DNA of 64,000 nt from Marinobacter sp. BW6 (GTDB lineage: Bacteria > Pseudomonadota > Gammaproteobacteria > Pseudomonadales > Oleiphilaceae), in assembly GCF_008107725.1 (NCBI RefSeq), contig NZ_VIRN01000061.1:62001-126000 (forward strand), given 5' to 3'. Within the stretch, counting starts at the first letter, position 1, and each line of letters opens with the position of its first letter. The notes beneath the pieces are model-generated. The model saw only the letters and a program-made list of their open reading frames with translations, was not told the origin of the DNA and searched no databases. Positions 1 through 10,377 of the stretch are shown piece by piece. A program made the translations under genes and the position numbers.

Positions 1-375
1 GTCCACCTCGGGACGAGCCTGCTCCAGAAACGCCTGCTTGCGCTGATTCACCGTTGAATCCAGCCGTTGCTTCAGGAAGTTGAACTCTTTTACCTTTTCC
101 TGAAACTCGCCTGCCAGCTTATTGCGCTCACTCTCGTTCATCATGGCGCCGTCCTTTTCGAGGCGCTCCTGGAGTTTGCGGGCCTCTTCCTGAGCTTCAC
201 GCACGCGGGCTTCATCTCCTGCAAAATCCTTCTGGAGTGACTCGCTGAAGATCTTGGCGTCATCAGACGAAAACAGCGCCTGACGCAAATCGACAACACC
301 AATTCGGGTTTCGGCCATCGCCGGGAATGAAAACGCCATGATCACAGCAGCGAACATCAACACAAATCGGGACAT
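1..375 (-). CDS. skp: OmpH/Skp-family periplasmic chaperone (partial, 3' end off the left edge)
   Basis: Skp holds unfolded outer-membrane proteins in the periplasm and hands them to the BAM complex. The 125 codons visible begin with a signal peptide (hydrophobic core at residues 4-17, cleavage likely after AMA near residue 21). The conserved start of the mature domain follows (TRIGVVDLRQAL), then a charged helical stretch rich in Glu, Lys and Gln, as expected for Skp's tentacle coiled coils. The ATG has a good ribosome site (AGGAG, 7 nt upstream). It lies 45 bp downstream of bamA on the same strand, the usual bamA-skp order. The remainder of the gene, and probably lpxD, lies outside the window. 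Confidence 0.93.
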   Translation of the reverse strand, partial: MSRFVLMFAAVIMAFSFPAMAETRIGVVDLRQALFSSDDAKIFSESLQKDFAGDEARVREAQEEARKLQERLEKDGAMMNESERNKLAGEFQEKVKEFNFLKQRLDSTVNQRKQAFLEQARPEVD

Positions 376-420
376 TGGTTTTCTCCTGGTTTTCATCCGT
401 AGATTGTTATTATCCATGCT

Positions 421-2739
421 TTAGAAGGTCTGGCCCAGTGAGAACTGGAACACCTGGGTGTCGTCGCCAGCCTTGTCGTTCAGAGGGTAGGCGAGACTGA
501 ATGCCAAAGGACCAACTGCCGTGATCCATTGGAAGCCCACACCCGCTGCCATCCTGATTTCGCTCAGTTCCGGATCGAAGCCTCTTGCCGTGTCAAAGAC
601 CTGGCCGGCATCCAGGAAAAATGCGGTTCGCATTGAGCGGGTATCGCCGGCAAACGGCGTCGGGAAAATCAGCTCCAGGCCCCCCTCGGTCAGCAGGTTG
701 CCCCCAAAAGGATCAGGATCCGACAGGTCGTTCACGTTATTGGTTGCCCTGAGGCCCAGGGAGTTGGCTTCATAACCACGAACCGAACCATAGCCGCCCG
801 TATAGAAATGCTCGTAAAACGGCATCTGGGTGAAATCGCCGTAGCCATCCCCGTAACCAATCTCAGACCTGGCTCGGAAGACCCATCGATTGTTGTCAGT
901 CACCGGATAGTAGAAATCGGTTTTATGGGTGGCCTTATAGAAGGTCAGGTCACTACCCGGTACCGCTACATCCAATGACAGCGAGTGGCTATAACCATCG
1001 GTCGGCAACACGCCACGGTTCAGTGTACTGCGGCGCCAGCTTCCGAACAGGAAGAAGTTGGTGAAGGAGTCACCCTCTTCCTCAATAAACTCACTCACCT
1101 CCTGTGAGGTGAAAAGGCCTTCCTTCAGGTTTGACTGGGTCACACCGGCGCCGAAGTTCAGACGGGTGATACTGTCTGTGGGATAGCCGAAGGTTACGCG
1201 GCCACCATACTCGTCCAGAAGGAATGAGGAAATATCTTCCTCTTCATAATCAGTCTCACGGGCAAACAGACTGAAGCCGCGACTGACGCCATCAACGGTG
1301 TAATAGGGATCAAGGTAAGAAACGTTGGCGCTCTTGATCGCATCACTGACATTGACGCCAAAAGAAACCCGTTTGCCGGTACCAAAGAAGTTGTTCTCGG
1401 AGACATTGGCACCAAGAATCACACCGGAATCCTGGGAAAACCCGATAGAGGCGGACAGACTACCGGTTGGCTGCTCCTCAACGGCATAGTTTACATCGAC
1501 CAGATCGTCGGTGCCGGGCACTGGCACGGTATCCACGTTCACGGTCTGGAAGAAGCCAAGACGCTCAAGCTTGGTCTTGGAGAATTCGATTCGGTCGGAG
1601 GAGGCCACGCCGCCCTCCATCTGCGTCATTTCCTGGCGAAGCACATCATCACGGGTCGACACGTTGCCGTCGAAATTAATCCTGCGCACATAGGCCCGCT
1701 TGCCGGGCTCCACAAAGAAGGTGACTGCAGCCGTGTTGTTCTCGCCGGGCTCGGGAACAGCGTTGACGTTGGCAAAGGCATAGCCCTCACGCCCGAGCCG
1801 GAATGCCAGGGATTCGGAAATTGCCGTCATACGGGACCGGGAGAACACGTCGCCTTCCTCAACCGGAATCAACGACCGCAGCTCCTCTTCCCCCACGATG
1901 AGATCACCACGCAGGTTGATCTCTGAAATGGTGTATTGGGGGCCCTCATTCAAGGCAATCGCAATGAAGACTTTTTGCTTGTCCGGGGAAATGGAAACCT
2001 GACTGGATTCCACGTTGAAATCGAGATACCCACGGTCAAGATAGAACGACCGCAACGATTCCAGATCGCCACTGAGCCGCTCTCTGGCGTACTTGTCCGA
2101 GTTGGTGAGGGAATTCCACCAACTCGTGGTCTGCAGCTCGAACAGTTCCTGCAGTTGCTCGTCGCTGAAGTCCTTGTTGCCGATCAGGTTGATATGGTGA
2201 ATCGCAGCGACCGAGCCCTCGTTGATATCCAGACGAATCGCAACGCGGTTTCTCGGCAGCTCCTCGGCTGTTGCCTTTACCCGGGCATTGTAGCGCCCCT
2301 GGGCAATGTAGGAGCGCAGAATTTCCAGCTCAAGACGCTCAAGGGTTGCGCGCCGAAACACCTGCCCTTCCTGAAGCCCGGCACCCGCCAGCGCGTCCAT
2401 CAACATCTCGGTTTCAATGTTCTTGTTGCCCTCAATCTCGATGTCACTGATAGAGGGACGCTCGCGAACCGTCAGGATGAGTACGCCGGCATCCCGGCTG
2501 GCCTCAATGTCGGTAAAAAGGCCGGTCCGGAACAGCGATTTGATCGCATCCGCCAGCCCGGTCTCGTCCACCTGCTCACCAATATTGACAGGGAATGCGG
2601 AAAATACCGTACCCGCAGATACCCTCTGCAAGCCTTCCACCTCAATATCCGCAACCGTGAACTGATCAGCAAGGGCTGGCTTCAGGCCGGACACGGCCAC
2701 AGCGAGGCCAACGGCTACACCTAGAAGAGAACGTCTCAT
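421..2739 (-). CDS. bamA: Outer membrane protein assembly factor BamA
   Basis: BamA is the essential central subunit of the BAM complex and folds beta-barrel proteins into the outer membrane. The 772-residue protein has a signal peptide (residues 1-24, ending ALA) and five POTRA repeats over roughly residues 25-420. A 16-strand barrel fills the remainder, with the family motif VRGYEANSLG about 120 residues from the end and a terminal Phe in the beta-signal QFSLGQTF. Its length is normal for gammaproteobacteria. It sits between rseP upstream (44 bp gap) and skp downstream, so it is probably cotranscribed with both. In related bacteria this region carries a sigma-E-responsive promoter, which I cannot confirm by eye. 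Confidence 0.98.
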   Translation of the reverse strand: MRRSLLGVAVGLAVAVSGLKPALADQFTVADIEVEGLQRVSAGTVFSAFPVNIGEQVDETGLADAIKSLFRTGLFTDIEASRDAGVLILTVRERPSISDIEIEGNKNIETEMLMDALAGAGLQEGQVFRRATLERLELEILRSYIAQGRYNARVKATAEELPRNRVAIRLDINEGSVAAIHHINLIGNKDFSDEQLQELFELQTTSWWNSLTNSDKYARERLSGDLESLRSFYLDRGYLDFNVESSQVSISPDKQKVFIAIALNEGPQYTISEINLRGDLIVGEEELRSLIPVEEGDVFSRSRMTAISESLAFRLGREGYAFANVNAVPEPGENNTAAVTFFVEPGKRAYVRRINFDGNVSTRDDVLRQEMTQMEGGVASSDRIEFSKTKLERLGFFQTVNVDTVPVPGTDDLVDVNYAVEEQPTGSLSASIGFSQDSGVILGANVSENNFFGTGKRVSFGVNVSDAIKSANVSYLDPYYTVDGVSRGFSLFARETDYEEEDISSFLLDEYGGRVTFGYPTDSITRLNFGAGVTQSNLKEGLFTSQEVSEFIEEEGDSFTNFFLFGSWRRSTLNRGVLPTDGYSHSLSLDVAVPGSDLTFYKATHKTDFYYPVTDNNRWVFRARSEIGYGDGYGDFTQMPFYEHFYTGGYGSVRGYEANSLGLRATNNVNDLSDPDPFGGNLLTEGGLELIFPTPFAGDTRSMRTAFFLDAGQVFDTARGFDPELSEIRMAAGVGFQWITAVGPLAFSLAYPLNDKAGDDTQVFQFSLGQTF

Positions 2740-2783
2740 TCAAATATTTCGCCTGGTTAATGCGCGTAAGGAGCTCGCAATTC

Positions 2784-4133
2784 TCACAACCGCATCAGGT
2801 CGTTGTAAAGAGCAAACACCATTAATGTGAGGATCATTGCCATACCAATTCGTAATCCAAACGCCTGAGCCTGCTCGGAAAGCGGCTTCCCGCGGAGGGC
2901 TTCGATGGTGTAATAAACGATATGACCACCATCTAGCACCGGCACAGGCAAAAGATTCAGGATGCCCAGACTCACGCTGAGATAGGCAAGAAAACGCACG
3001 AAGTCTTCGAATCCGGAACTGACACTGGCTTCAGCAACCCGGGCAATGGTGATGGGCCCACTGAGATTGGTAGGCGACAGCAGGCCGGTGACCATCTTCT
3101 TGATGGCCACCAGCGTCAGACGGGTATCTGCCCAGGTTTCGCTGAGAGCGACCGGAACCGCAGCAAACGGACCATAGCTGACATCGCGGAGCACCTCTTC
3201 CGGCCAGGAAATGGTCTCCACACCGGCACCGACAAATCCGATTGATTCGCCGTTTTCTTCTGTCCTGGCTTCCGGCGTCACGTTTACGGATTGTTCCGTG
3301 CCATTGCGCTCAATGGTTACCTGAAGCGTCTGCTCCGGGGCATTGCGGATGAACTCTACCAACTCAAACCAGCTGCTGATCGGCTCTCCGTTGACGGCCG
3401 CAATGCGGTCCCCGGGCTGCAACCCGGCGGCCTGCGCGCGGCCACCATCTGAAATCTGCCCCAATACGGGCGGAACAGCGGGGCGCCATGGCGTAATGCC
3501 GAACTCGGCTAACGGATTGGGTGTATCATCACTCAGGCCCCAACCGGAAAGCTCGCCGCTGACAGTCCCGCGCGCGCCATTTTCCGATACCTCCATGGAA
3601 ATCAGACCCTGCTCACCGGTCCGCTCCAGAATACGCATATTCACGTCACGCCAGGAACTGACCCGATGGCCGTCCACAGCGTGAATCTCCATGCCTTCCT
3701 GCAGCCCTACCCGCTCGGCCACACTCTCACCGGCAATCTGCCCGACAATAGGCGCAACATGGGTAACGCCGACCACGCTCAACAGCCAATAAGCAAAAAT
3801 AGCGAAAATAAAGTTTGCTACAGGACCGGCCGCCGCAATGGCAATACGCTGACCAGGCGGCTTGGAGGTGAACGCCTGGTCTCTTAATTCCTCTGGTACC
3901 GGCCCTTCGCGCTCATCCAGCATTTTTACATAACCGCCCAGTGGAATGGCGGCAACCGCAAACTCGGTCCCATGCTTGTCGTACCAGGAAAACATCGGTT
4001 TCCCGAAACCCACAGAGAAGCGAAGCACTTTCACGCCGCAACGCCGGGCAACCCAGAAATGACCGTATTCGTGAAGGGTCACCAGGATGCCCAGGGTAAG
4101 CGCAAGTGCGAGGACGGTTTCAATAATCTGCAT
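2784..4133 (-). CDS. rseP: Site-2 intramembrane zinc metalloprotease RseP
   Basis: RseP cleaves membrane-embedded anti-sigma factor RseA after DegS has trimmed it, releasing sigma-E, and also clears remnant signal peptides. The 449-residue protein has the zinc-binding HEYGH motif near residue 22 in the first transmembrane helix. Two PDZ domains occupy the central periplasmic part (about residues 115-290), and the second active-site motif (NLLPVPVLDGGH) is near residue 395, followed by the last helix. The start has AGGAAC just upstream. It lies between dxr and bamA, the standard order, with only 49 bp from dxr. Confidence 0.97.
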   Translation of the reverse strand: MQIIETVLALALTLGILVTLHEYGHFWVARRCGVKVLRFSVGFGKPMFSWYDKHGTEFAVAAIPLGGYVKMLDEREGPVPEELRDQAFTSKPPGQRIAIAAAGPVANFIFAIFAYWLLSVVGVTHVAPIVGQIAGESVAERVGLQEGMEIHAVDGHRVSSWRDVNMRILERTGEQGLISMEVSENGARGTVSGELSGWGLSDDTPNPLAEFGITPWRPAVPPVLGQISDGGRAQAAGLQPGDRIAAVNGEPISSWFELVEFIRNAPEQTLQVTIERNGTEQSVNVTPEARTEENGESIGFVGAGVETISWPEEVLRDVSYGPFAAVPVALSETWADTRLTLVAIKKMVTGLLSPTNLSGPITIARVAEASVSSGFEDFVRFLAYLSVSLGILNLLPVPVLDGGHIVYYTIEALRGKPLSEQAQAFGLRIGMAMILTLMVFALYNDLMRL

Positions 4134-4182
4134 AGCGTTCCTGATTGAATGGCTTCAGCCGGGCAGCATTCTGCTGCGACTA

Positions 4183-5367
4183 TCAGACAGTTAACAGACC
4201 TATCTGTTCCCGTGCACGAGCCCGTGCTTCTTTATCCTTGGCAAAAATAACGTCAAAGCTGTCGGCCGGCTCGACGGCGGTCGCAACCAGCGTTCGCTCT
4301 ATGATAACGGGGATATCCGAAAAACACAGGGTACCCTCCAGAAAAGCGGCGACAGCCACTTCATTGGCGGCATTCAGAACCGCCGGCGCTGTGCCTCCCG
4401 CCTCAAAGGCTTCGGCCGCGAGGCGCAGGCAGGGGAAACGCACCAGATCCGGCCGCTCGAAGTGAAAGCGGCCGATGGCGAACAGATCCAAGGGCGCAAC
4501 GCCCGCGTCAATACGCTCCGGCCAGGCCAGACCATTGGCAATCGGCGTTCGCATATCCGGGCTGCCAAGCTGGGCCAATACGGAGCCGTCGGCATATTCA
4601 ACCATGGAGTGAATAATGCTCTCCGGGTGAACATGCACCTCTACTTTCTGAGGCGTTGTATTGAACAACCAGCAGGCCTCAATCAGCTCCAGACCTTTGT
4701 TCATCAAGGTCGCAGAATCCACGGAAATCTTCTGCCCCATTGACCAATTGGGGTGGGCACAGGCCTGGGCGGGCGTTACCGACCGAAGATCGTCAGCGGA
4801 GTGCTCCCGGAAGGGGCCACCAGAGGCTGTCAGCAAAATTCGCGTGATACCGGCACCGGCGGGATCCCGTATCTTATCCGCAGGCATACACTGGAAAATC
4901 GCGTTGTGTTCGGAATCGATCGGCAGCAGTTCTGCCCCGGCCTCGGCCACGGCATCCATGAACAATCTACCTGACATCACCAAAGCTTCTTTATTGGCCA
5001 GCAATACCCGCTTCCCTGCCCGCACCGCCGAGAGCGTCGGCGACAGACCCGCCGCCCCGACAATAGCGGCCATTACGGTATCAACGGCCGGGGCCGACGC
5101 GACCTCGCACAACCCATCCAGGCCGGCAAGCACCCGGGTCTCTGGCAGATCTGCCAACAACTCTGAGAGAACAGTGGCGGCCTCGGGATCGGCCATAACC
5201 GCCACCTCAGGACGGAATTCACGGCACAGCACTGCGAGCTCTTCAGCGCGAGTACTGGCCGTTAGCGCGAAGACCGAGAACCGCTCAGGGTGGCGCCGAA
5301 CAACATCAAGGGTGTTTAGACCGATGGAGCCGGTAGCCCCAAGAACACTGATAGAGCGGGTTACCAT
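4183..5367 (-). CDS. dxr: 1-deoxy-D-xylulose 5-phosphate reductoisomerase
   Basis: Dxr (IspC) converts 1-deoxy-D-xylulose 5-phosphate to 2-C-methyl-D-erythritol 4-phosphate with NADPH, the committed step of the MEP isoprenoid pathway. The N-terminal NADPH-binding loop ([10 protein letters not shown]), the metal and substrate-binding stretch with [13 protein letters not shown], and the catalytic-loop region [19 protein letters not shown] are visible. I chose the ATG at 5367, giving 394 aa, close to the usual length. A longer frame starts 9 codons earlier but reaches into cdsA. With the chosen start the gene begins 2 nt from the cdsA stop, suggesting translational coupling. Its product feeds uppS two genes upstream. 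Confidence 0.96.
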   Translation of the reverse strand: MVTRSISVLGATGSIGLNTLDVVRRHPERFSVFALTASTRAEELAVLCREFRPEVAVMADPEAATVLSELLADLPETRVLAGLDGLCEVASAPAVDTVMAAIVGAAGLSPTLSAVRAGKRVLLANKEALVMSGRLFMDAVAEAGAELLPIDSEHNAIFQCMPADKIRDPAGAGITRILLTASGGPFREHSADDLRSVTPAQACAHPNWSMGQKISVDSATLMNKGLELIEACWLFNTTPQKVEVHVHPESIIHSMVEYADGSVLAQLGSPDMRTPIANGLAWPERIDAGVAPLDLFAIGRFHFERPDLVRFPCLRLAAEAFEAGGTAPAVLNAANEVAVAAFLEGTLCFSDIPVIIERTLVATAVEPADSFDVIFAKDKEARARAREQIGLLTV

Positions 5368-5369
5368 AA

Positions 5370-6209
5370 TCACCAGTGCCCGGTTGTCAGCCAACCCAGT
5401 TGGGTAATGATCAATGCAAAAACCGGAATGGCCGCCGTCAGGCTGTCGATCCGGTCCATAATACCGCCATGACCCGGAAGCATCTGGCTACTGTCCTTGA
5501 TGCCACGGTGCCGCTTTAGCATGCTTTCCAGCAGATCGCCCAGCACCGAAACCAGGCCGGTAGCGAGACTTGCAACGATCAAGAGCAGTGTCTGGCCCGG
5601 GCCTGCCGAAGCCAGGAAGCTGACCATCAGGGCAAAAGCTCCCACGGCCACCAAGCCACCCCAGACACCCGCCCAGGACTTGCCTGGGCTGACCCGGGGC
5701 GCGAGCTTCGCTTTACCAAAGGCCCGACCTGCGAAGTAAGCGCCAATATCGGCGACCCAGACCACACAGAACACGTAGAGGATTAGCAGCAAGTTATTGC
5801 TGCTGTCCCCAAACTGGAAGCCACCCGTGCGCAAATGATTCAGCCCCACCCAGGCAGGCACCAACACGAACAGCCCCATCACCGCTCTTGCAGGCAGACT
5901 GCCCCATTTTTCAGAGCCGGCGGGATAGCTGCGTACCAGAAGAAAGCAGACGCACCACCAGAGTAGCGACAGCCAGAGCACTGCTACAAACGGGACGTTT
6001 AGCAGACCGTAAAGAATTAACGCGGTGGCCAGAGCGTAGCCAATCCTGCCGGCAGGCTTCCCAATGCCGGACATGTTCGCCCACTCCCAGGCGCCCACGG
6101 TGATAATGGCCCCTGTGAAGAGCGCAAACCCCAGGGGCGGGAGAAAGAAGATCCCGCCAATGGCGATAGGAGCGAGGATCAGTGCGGTGATAATTCGGGT
6201 TTTTAACAC
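5370..6209 (-). CDS. cdsA: Phosphatidate cytidylyltransferase
   Basis: CdsA makes CDP-diacylglycerol from phosphatidic acid and CTP at the inner membrane, feeding all phospholipid synthesis. The 279-residue protein is almost entirely hydrophobic with about seven or eight membrane helices. It ends with the family signature, in which [13 protein letters not shown] is followed by [14 protein letters not shown] (about residues 228-260). The start is a GTG at 6209 with a poor ribosome site, and the gene follows uppS by 21 bp, so translation may depend on coupling. The uppS-cdsA-dxr-rseP-bamA order is widely conserved. Confidence 0.95.
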   Translation of the reverse strand: MLKTRIITALILAPIAIGGIFFLPPLGFALFTGAIITVGAWEWANMSGIGKPAGRIGYALATALILYGLLNVPFVAVLWLSLLWWCVCFLLVRSYPAGSEKWGSLPARAVMGLFVLVPAWVGLNHLRTGGFQFGDSSNNLLLILYVFCVVWVADIGAYFAGRAFGKAKLAPRVSPGKSWAGVWGGLVAVGAFALMVSFLASAGPGQTLLLIVASLATGLVSVLGDLLESMLKRHRGIKDSSQMLPGHGGIMDRIDSLTAAIPVFALIITQLGWLTTGHW

Positions 6210-6230
6210 GGTTAACGTCGCTATCGTTCG

Positions 6231-7001
6231 TTATTGTTGTAGAGCTTTGGCCGCTATCTGATCATCTGTCTGGCCAAAACGACGCTGTCGACCGGCATAT
6301 TCCTGTAGGGCCTTTAACATCTCTTCCTGCTGGAAATCAGGCCAGTACACCGGAGAAAAGTAAAGCTCTGTGTAAGCCAGGTGCCACAGCATGAAATTAC
6401 TGATCCTCTGCTCGCCGGCAGTACGAATCATCAGGTCCGGCACCGGCAGGTCACCAATGCTGAGGTGCTGCTGAATCAGGTCATCGGTAATATCAGAGGG
6501 GGACAACTGCCCCGTCCGAACCTGCTCCGCAACCTTGCGCGTGGCCTGAGTGATATCCCAGTGACCGCCATAATTGGCCGCAATCACCAGCGTCATACGG
6601 GAATTATTACGGGTCAGCTCTTCAGCCACTTCCATATGTTCACGAAGCGCAGAGCTGAAGGCAGATCGGTCACCAATGATTCGCAGACGGATATCGTTCC
6701 GATGGAGCTTGCGCACCTCGCGTTCCAAGGCGAACAGGAAGAGCTTCATCAGCGCCGACACTTCGTCCTTCGGGCGACGCCAGTTTTCACTGGAAAAAGC
6801 AAACAGGGTGAGAACTTCCACCCCTTCACGGGCACAGGTTTCGACAACCGCCCTGACCGCATCCACACCGGCCTTGTGGCCCGCCACTCCTTTAAGACGA
6901 CGGGCCTTGGCCCACCGGTTATTCCCGTCCATGATGATGGCCACATGCCGGGGCCGGCCGTCTGCCGACACCGGAATCTCTGCGGATACAGTTCCCGTCA
7001 T
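6231..7001 (-). CDS. uppS: Undecaprenyl diphosphate synthase
   Basis: UppS is a cis-prenyltransferase that adds eight isopentenyl units to farnesyl diphosphate to make the C55 carrier lipid used for peptidoglycan and O-antigen. The conserved catalytic motif IIMDGNNRWAK is near residues 22-32 (the Asp binds Mg-diphosphate). FAFSSENWRRP and the C-terminal RTAGEQRISNFMLWHLAYTE region are also typical. Length 256 aa is normal. The ATG has AGGGGATT upstream. It sits 71 bp downstream of frr and directly before cdsA, as in E. coli and Pseudomonas. Confidence 0.97.
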   Translation of the reverse strand: MTGTVSAEIPVSADGRPRHVAIIMDGNNRWAKARRLKGVAGHKAGVDAVRAVVETCAREGVEVLTLFAFSSENWRRPKDEVSALMKLFLFALEREVRKLHRNDIRLRIIGDRSAFSSALREHMEVAEELTRNNSRMTLVIAANYGGHWDITQATRKVAEQVRTGQLSPSDITDDLIQQHLSIGDLPVPDLMIRTAGEQRISNFMLWHLAYTELYFSPVYWPDFQQEEMLKALQEYAGRQRRFGQTDDQIAAKALQQ

Positions 7002-7072
7002 GAAATCCCCTGTGCGGCCGAAGCGCTTGAGTGCTGCGGCCTTTCAATTCGCTTGCAAGTGAGCCCGGACGG

Positions 7073-7630
7073 TTAAACCGCCATCAGGTCCTCTTCTTTA
7101 GCCTTGAGCATCTTCTCGACTTCCGCAATGTGGCGGTCAGTCAGCTTCTGGATCTCATCCTCGCCCTTGCGCTCGTCGTCTTCGGTAATTTCCTTCTCCT
7201 TCAACAGATCCTTGATCATGCTGTTGGCATCACGACGGGCATTGCGGATGGAAACACGACCGTGCTCGGCATCGGCTTTTGCCTGCTTGACCATTTCCTT
7301 CCGGGTTTCTTCAGTCAGCATGGGCATTGGAATGCGAATGATATCGCCACTGGTAGCGGGGTTCAGGCCCAAGTCCGACGCCATGATAGCCTTCTCAATG
7401 GTCGGCATCAGATTTTTCTCCCAGGGGGAGACGGTCAGAGTCCGGTTGTCTTCGACATTAACACTTGCCACCTGCTTCAGCGGCGTCTCCTGACCATAGT
7501 AGTTCACCGTGACACTATCCAGGATAGAGGGGTGGGCCCGGCCGGTGCGAATCTTGTTGAACGCAGAGTTCAGAGACTCCAGGCTCTTTTTCATTTTCTT
7601 TTCGGCTTCTGCTTTAATGTCGTTGATCAC
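7073..7630 (-). CDS. frr: Ribosome recycling factor
   Basis: Frr works with EF-G to split post-termination ribosomes. The 185-residue protein matches the family in length and has the conserved start ([18 protein letters not shown]), the [11 protein letters not shown] motif near residue 29, [15 protein letters not shown] in the middle and NARRDAN in the long helix. The start codon is GTG at 7630 with GAGGATG upstream. It follows pyrH by 74 bp on the same strand, the usual pairing. Confidence 0.98.
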   Translation of the reverse strand: MINDIKAEAEKKMKKSLESLNSAFNKIRTGRAHPSILDSVTVNYYGQETPLKQVASVNVEDNRTLTVSPWEKNLMPTIEKAIMASDLGLNPATSGDIIRIPMPMLTEETRKEMVKQAKADAEHGRVSIRNARRDANSMIKDLLKEKEITEDDERKGEDEIQKLTDRHIAEVEKMLKAKEEDLMAV

Positions 7631-7704
7631 TTCAGCATCCTCAATTCGTTCGTCATGTCATTCGGTAATGGGTCCCCACAACCCGATGGGACCGGGACAG
7701 CGAT

Positions 7705-8433
7705 TTATTCGATCAGTGTACCTTCTTTCTCGCCGGTTACGATCCGAGTCAGCGCGCCTGCACGGTTCATGTCGAATACCCTCAGCGGCATGCCATGATC
7801 ACGGGCCAGACAGATGGCTGTCAGATCCATTACGCCAAGTTTCTTGTCCAGAACCTCATCATAGGTGAGGTAATCGTATTTCTCTGCACTGCTGTCGAGG
7901 TGCGGGTCCGCTGAGTATACGCCATCCACCTTGGTAGCCTTGAGCACGGCATCAGCCTCAATCTCAATACCACGCAGGCAAGCAGCGGAATCGGTCGTGA
8001 AGAAGGGGTTACCAGTACCGGCGCAGAAAATCACTACATCGCCATCCTTGAGATCACGTACCGCACGGCGGCGGTCATAGTGCTCTACGATCCCGCTCAT
8101 CGGGATTGCCGACATCACACGGGTCCGGATATTGGAACGCTCCAGGGCATCACGCATGGCAAGGCCGTTCATGACGGTGGCCAGCATACCCATGTGATCA
8201 CCCGTCACCCGGTCCATACCAGCAGCATTCAGGGCTGCTCCGCGAAACAGGTTACCGCCGCCAATCACCAGACCAACCTGCACGCCGATACCAATCAGCG
8301 CACCGATTTCCAGTGCCATGCGGTCAAGAACTTTGGGATCAATACCGAAATCGTGCTCTCCCATCAGGGCCTCACCACTGAGTTTGAGCAGAACACGCTT
8401 GTATCTGGGCTGGGTTTTCGATGATGTCGGCAT
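7705..8433 (-). CDS. pyrH: UMP kinase
   Basis: PyrH phosphorylates UMP to UDP as a hexamer; it is activated by GTP and inhibited by UTP in relatives. It belongs to the amino-acid kinase fold, not the usual P-loop NMP kinases. Visible family motifs are [12 protein letters not shown] at residues 12-23, [13 protein letters not shown] in the middle and the [12 protein letters not shown] and [12 protein letters not shown] stretches that shape the nucleotide site. Length 242 aa is normal. ATG at 8433 has AAGGGGATC upstream. It is separated from tsf by 185 bp holding two strong hairpins, so it may have its own promoter or be controlled by attenuation. Confidence 0.97.
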   Translation of the reverse strand: MPTSSKTQPRYKRVLLKLSGEALMGEHDFGIDPKVLDRMALEIGALIGIGVQVGLVIGGGNLFRGAALNAAGMDRVTGDHMGMLATVMNGLAMRDALERSNIRTRVMSAIPMSGIVEHYDRRRAVRDLKDGDVVIFCAGTGNPFFTTDSAACLRGIEIEADAVLKATKVDGVYSADPHLDSSAEKYDYLTYDEVLDKKLGVMDLTAICLARDHGMPLRVFDMNRAGALTRIVTGEKEGTLIE

Positions 8434-8484
8434 GATGATCCCCTTGTCGTCTGTTGGCTGCTATCCGGCGTGATACCCGTTGCA

Positions 8485-8535
8485 GGCTTGTATCTGACAT
8501 ACTCCTCATAAAAAGGGGGATCTCAGATACAAGCC
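8485..8535 (-). promoter_or_regulatory. 13-bp perfect inverted repeat in the tsf-pyrH gap
   Basis: The arm GGCTTGTATCTGA (8485-8497) and its exact reverse complement (8523-8535) enclose a 25-nt loop. In the transcript running from tsf to pyrH this would fold into a long stem about 50 nt upstream of the pyrH start. The loop contains CCCCCTTTTT in the transcript sense, but no T run follows the stem, so it is not a textbook terminator. It could be an attenuator, an RNA processing site or a protein-binding element. Confidence 0.6.
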
Positions 8536-8536
8536 C

Positions 8537-8570
8537 GCCACGAGAGCCGGGAATTCCCGACTAACGTGGC
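8537..8570 (-). terminator. GC-rich hairpin immediately after tsf (terminator-like, no T tract)
   Basis: Outer arms GCCACG and CGTGGC (8537-8542 and 8565-8570) surround a nearly perfect inner palindrome centred on GGGAATTCCC (8549-8558). Together they form one extended hairpin placed 49 bp downstream of the tsf stop and 1 nt before the second repeat at 8485-8535. It is in the right place to separate the rpsB-tsf unit from pyrH-frr, as known in E. coli, but lacks a following U tract; RNA 3'-end stabilisation is an alternative role. Confidence 0.45.
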
Positions 8571-8618
8571 AGACTCAGGTGATGCAGTGGCTGAATGCCG
8601 GCTGCATCAAACGAAGGA

Positions 8619-9488
8619 TCAGGCCTTGCCTGTGCCAGCTGCAGCAGCAACCTCAGCGGCAAAGTCCACTTCTTCCTTCTCAATGCCTTCGCCCACTTCC
8701 AGACGAACAAAACCAACCAGTTCACCACCGTTGGACTTGATCAGCTCGCCCACGGTCTGGTCCGGGTTCTTGACGAAAGGCTGCTCAACAAGGCTGTTCT
8801 CCTTGAGGAACTTCTTGATGCGGCCACCCATCATCTTCTCGACGATCTCGGCAGGCTTGCCTTCCATATCCGGCTGGGCCTTGATGACTTCTTTTTCTCT
8901 TTCCAGCTCTTCCGCTGGCATATCTTCCGGCTTGCCAACGCGCGGGTTGACGGCAGCAGCGTGCATGGCGATGTCACGAGCGACTTCAGAATCGCCAGCA
9001 GTCAGGGCGACAACCGAAGCAATCTTATTGTTGCTGTGGACATAGCCTCCAACAACCGGACCTTCAACCTTGAGGATGCGACGAACAGTGATGTTCTCGC
9101 CGATCTTCTGAACCAGCGCTTCACGCTTGGCTTCCAGATCGCCTTCCATCAGCTTGGCCACGTCGGTTTCGCCATTTTCAAAGGCAACGTTCAGGACGTC
9201 GTTGGCAAAGTTCAGGAAGTTGTCATCACGAGCAACGAAGTCGGTCTCGGAGTTCACTTCCAGAATGTAAGCAACGGTGTTGTCATCAGAAATCTTGATC
9301 AGTGAAGCACCTTCAGCGGCAGTACGGCCGGCCTTCTTGGCAGCCTTCAGACCGGAAGACTTACGCAGCTCTTCGATCGCAGCGTCGACACTGCCTTCGG
9401 CTTCCACGAGTGCCTTCTTGCATTCCATCATGCCAAGGCCGGTACGCTCACGCAGCTCTTTGACCATTGCAGCGGTAATTGCAGCCAT
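8619..9488 (-). CDS. tsf: Translation elongation factor Ts
   Basis: EF-Ts exchanges GDP for GTP on EF-Tu. The conserved N-terminal EF-Tu-binding segment ([19 protein letters not shown]) and the [16 protein letters not shown] core motif are present. The protein is 289 aa with the chosen ATG at 9488, which has GAGAGGATT upstream; a start 5 codons earlier is possible but has no better site. It follows rpsB by 92 bp on the same strand, the universal rpsB-tsf pair. Confidence 0.98.
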   Translation of the reverse strand: MAAITAAMVKELRERTGLGMMECKKALVEAEGSVDAAIEELRKSSGLKAAKKAGRTAAEGASLIKISDDNTVAYILEVNSETDFVARDDNFLNFANDVLNVAFENGETDVAKLMEGDLEAKREALVQKIGENITVRRILKVEGPVVGGYVHSNNKIASVVALTAGDSEVARDIAMHAAAVNPRVGKPEDMPAEELEREKEVIKAQPDMEGKPAEIVEKMMGGRIKKFLKENSLVEQPFVKNPDQTVGELIKSNGGELVGFVRLEVGEGIEKEEVDFAAEVAAAAGTGKA

Positions 9489-9580
9489 GTTCAATCCTCT
9501 CAAATGTTCCGAATTCGGTGGGACGGTATGCCCGAGGCAACCCCGGACACACCTTACAACTCAAACGTGAAGATAAAGCG

Positions 9581-10333
9581 TCACTCAGCGGCTGGAGCAG
9601 CGCCTTCAGCGTCTTCGCTGACTTCAACAAACTCGTCAGCGCCGGCACCGGCAGACTGGGCTGCTTCCATGCAGGTGTCAGCAACGGCTTTCACGTAAAT
9701 CTGGATCGCGCGAATGGCGTCATCGTTGCCCGGGATCACGTAATCAACACCGTCCGGATCGCTGTTAGTATCTACAACACCGATGACGGGAATGCCCAGC
9801 TTGTTCGCTTCCTTGATGGCGATACGCTCGTGATCAACGTCGATCACGAACATGGCGTCCGGCAGGCCGCCCATATCCTTGATACCACCGATGGAGCGCT
9901 CAAGGCGGTCCATTTCACGGGTACGATCCAGTGCTTCTTTCTTGGTCAGCTTGTCAAAAGTACCGTCCTGGCTCTGAGCTTCCAGGTCACGGTAGCGACG
10001 AATAGACTGACGAATGGTCTTGTAGTTGGTCAGCATGCCACCGAGCCAGCGGTGGTTAACGAACGGCTGACCGGCACGCTCGGCTTCTTCCTTGATGATC
10101 TTGGCCGCGGCACGCTTGGTACCAACGAACAGGATCTTGTTCTTGTTCTCTGCCAGCTGCTGAACGAACGTCAACGCGTCGTTCATGGCAGGAACAGTCT
10201 GCTCAAGGTTGATGATATGAATCTTGTTACGGGCGCCGAAGATGAACTTCGACATTTTCGGATTCCAGTAGCGGGTCTGGTGACCGAAGTGAGCACCTGC
10301 CTTCAGCAGGTCACGCATATTTACCTGAGCCAT
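9581..10333 (-). CDS. rpsB: 30S ribosomal protein S2
   Basis: S2 binds the 30S head-platform junction and is needed for S1 attachment. The 250-residue protein starts with the conserved [21 protein letters not shown] and carries [14 protein letters not shown] and [24 protein letters not shown]. The C-terminus is Ala/Glu-rich ([11 protein letters not shown]). ATG at 10333 has AAAAAGGT upstream. It is the first gene of the unit with tsf and is preceded by a structured leader (10378-10426) and a good promoter. Confidence 0.98.
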   Translation of the reverse strand: MAQVNMRDLLKAGAHFGHQTRYWNPKMSKFIFGARNKIHIINLEQTVPAMNDALTFVQQLAENKNKILFVGTKRAAAKIIKEEAERAGQPFVNHRWLGGMLTNYKTIRQSIRRYRDLEAQSQDGTFDKLTKKEALDRTREMDRLERSIGGIKDMGGLPDAMFVIDVDHERIAIKEANKLGIPVIGVVDTNSDPDGVDYVIPGNDDAIRAIQIYVKAVADTCMEAAQSAGAGADEFVEVSEDAEGAAPAAE

Positions 10334-10377
10334 GATAGTTACCTTTTTAGCTTCGGGTTAGTCCTCCACGTATCCGA

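Noticed and set aside
1936..2724. 262-codon open frame on the plus strand inside bamA
   Set aside because: It lies antisense to clear BamA POTRA sequence, has no family resemblance and results from the GC-rich codon pattern.
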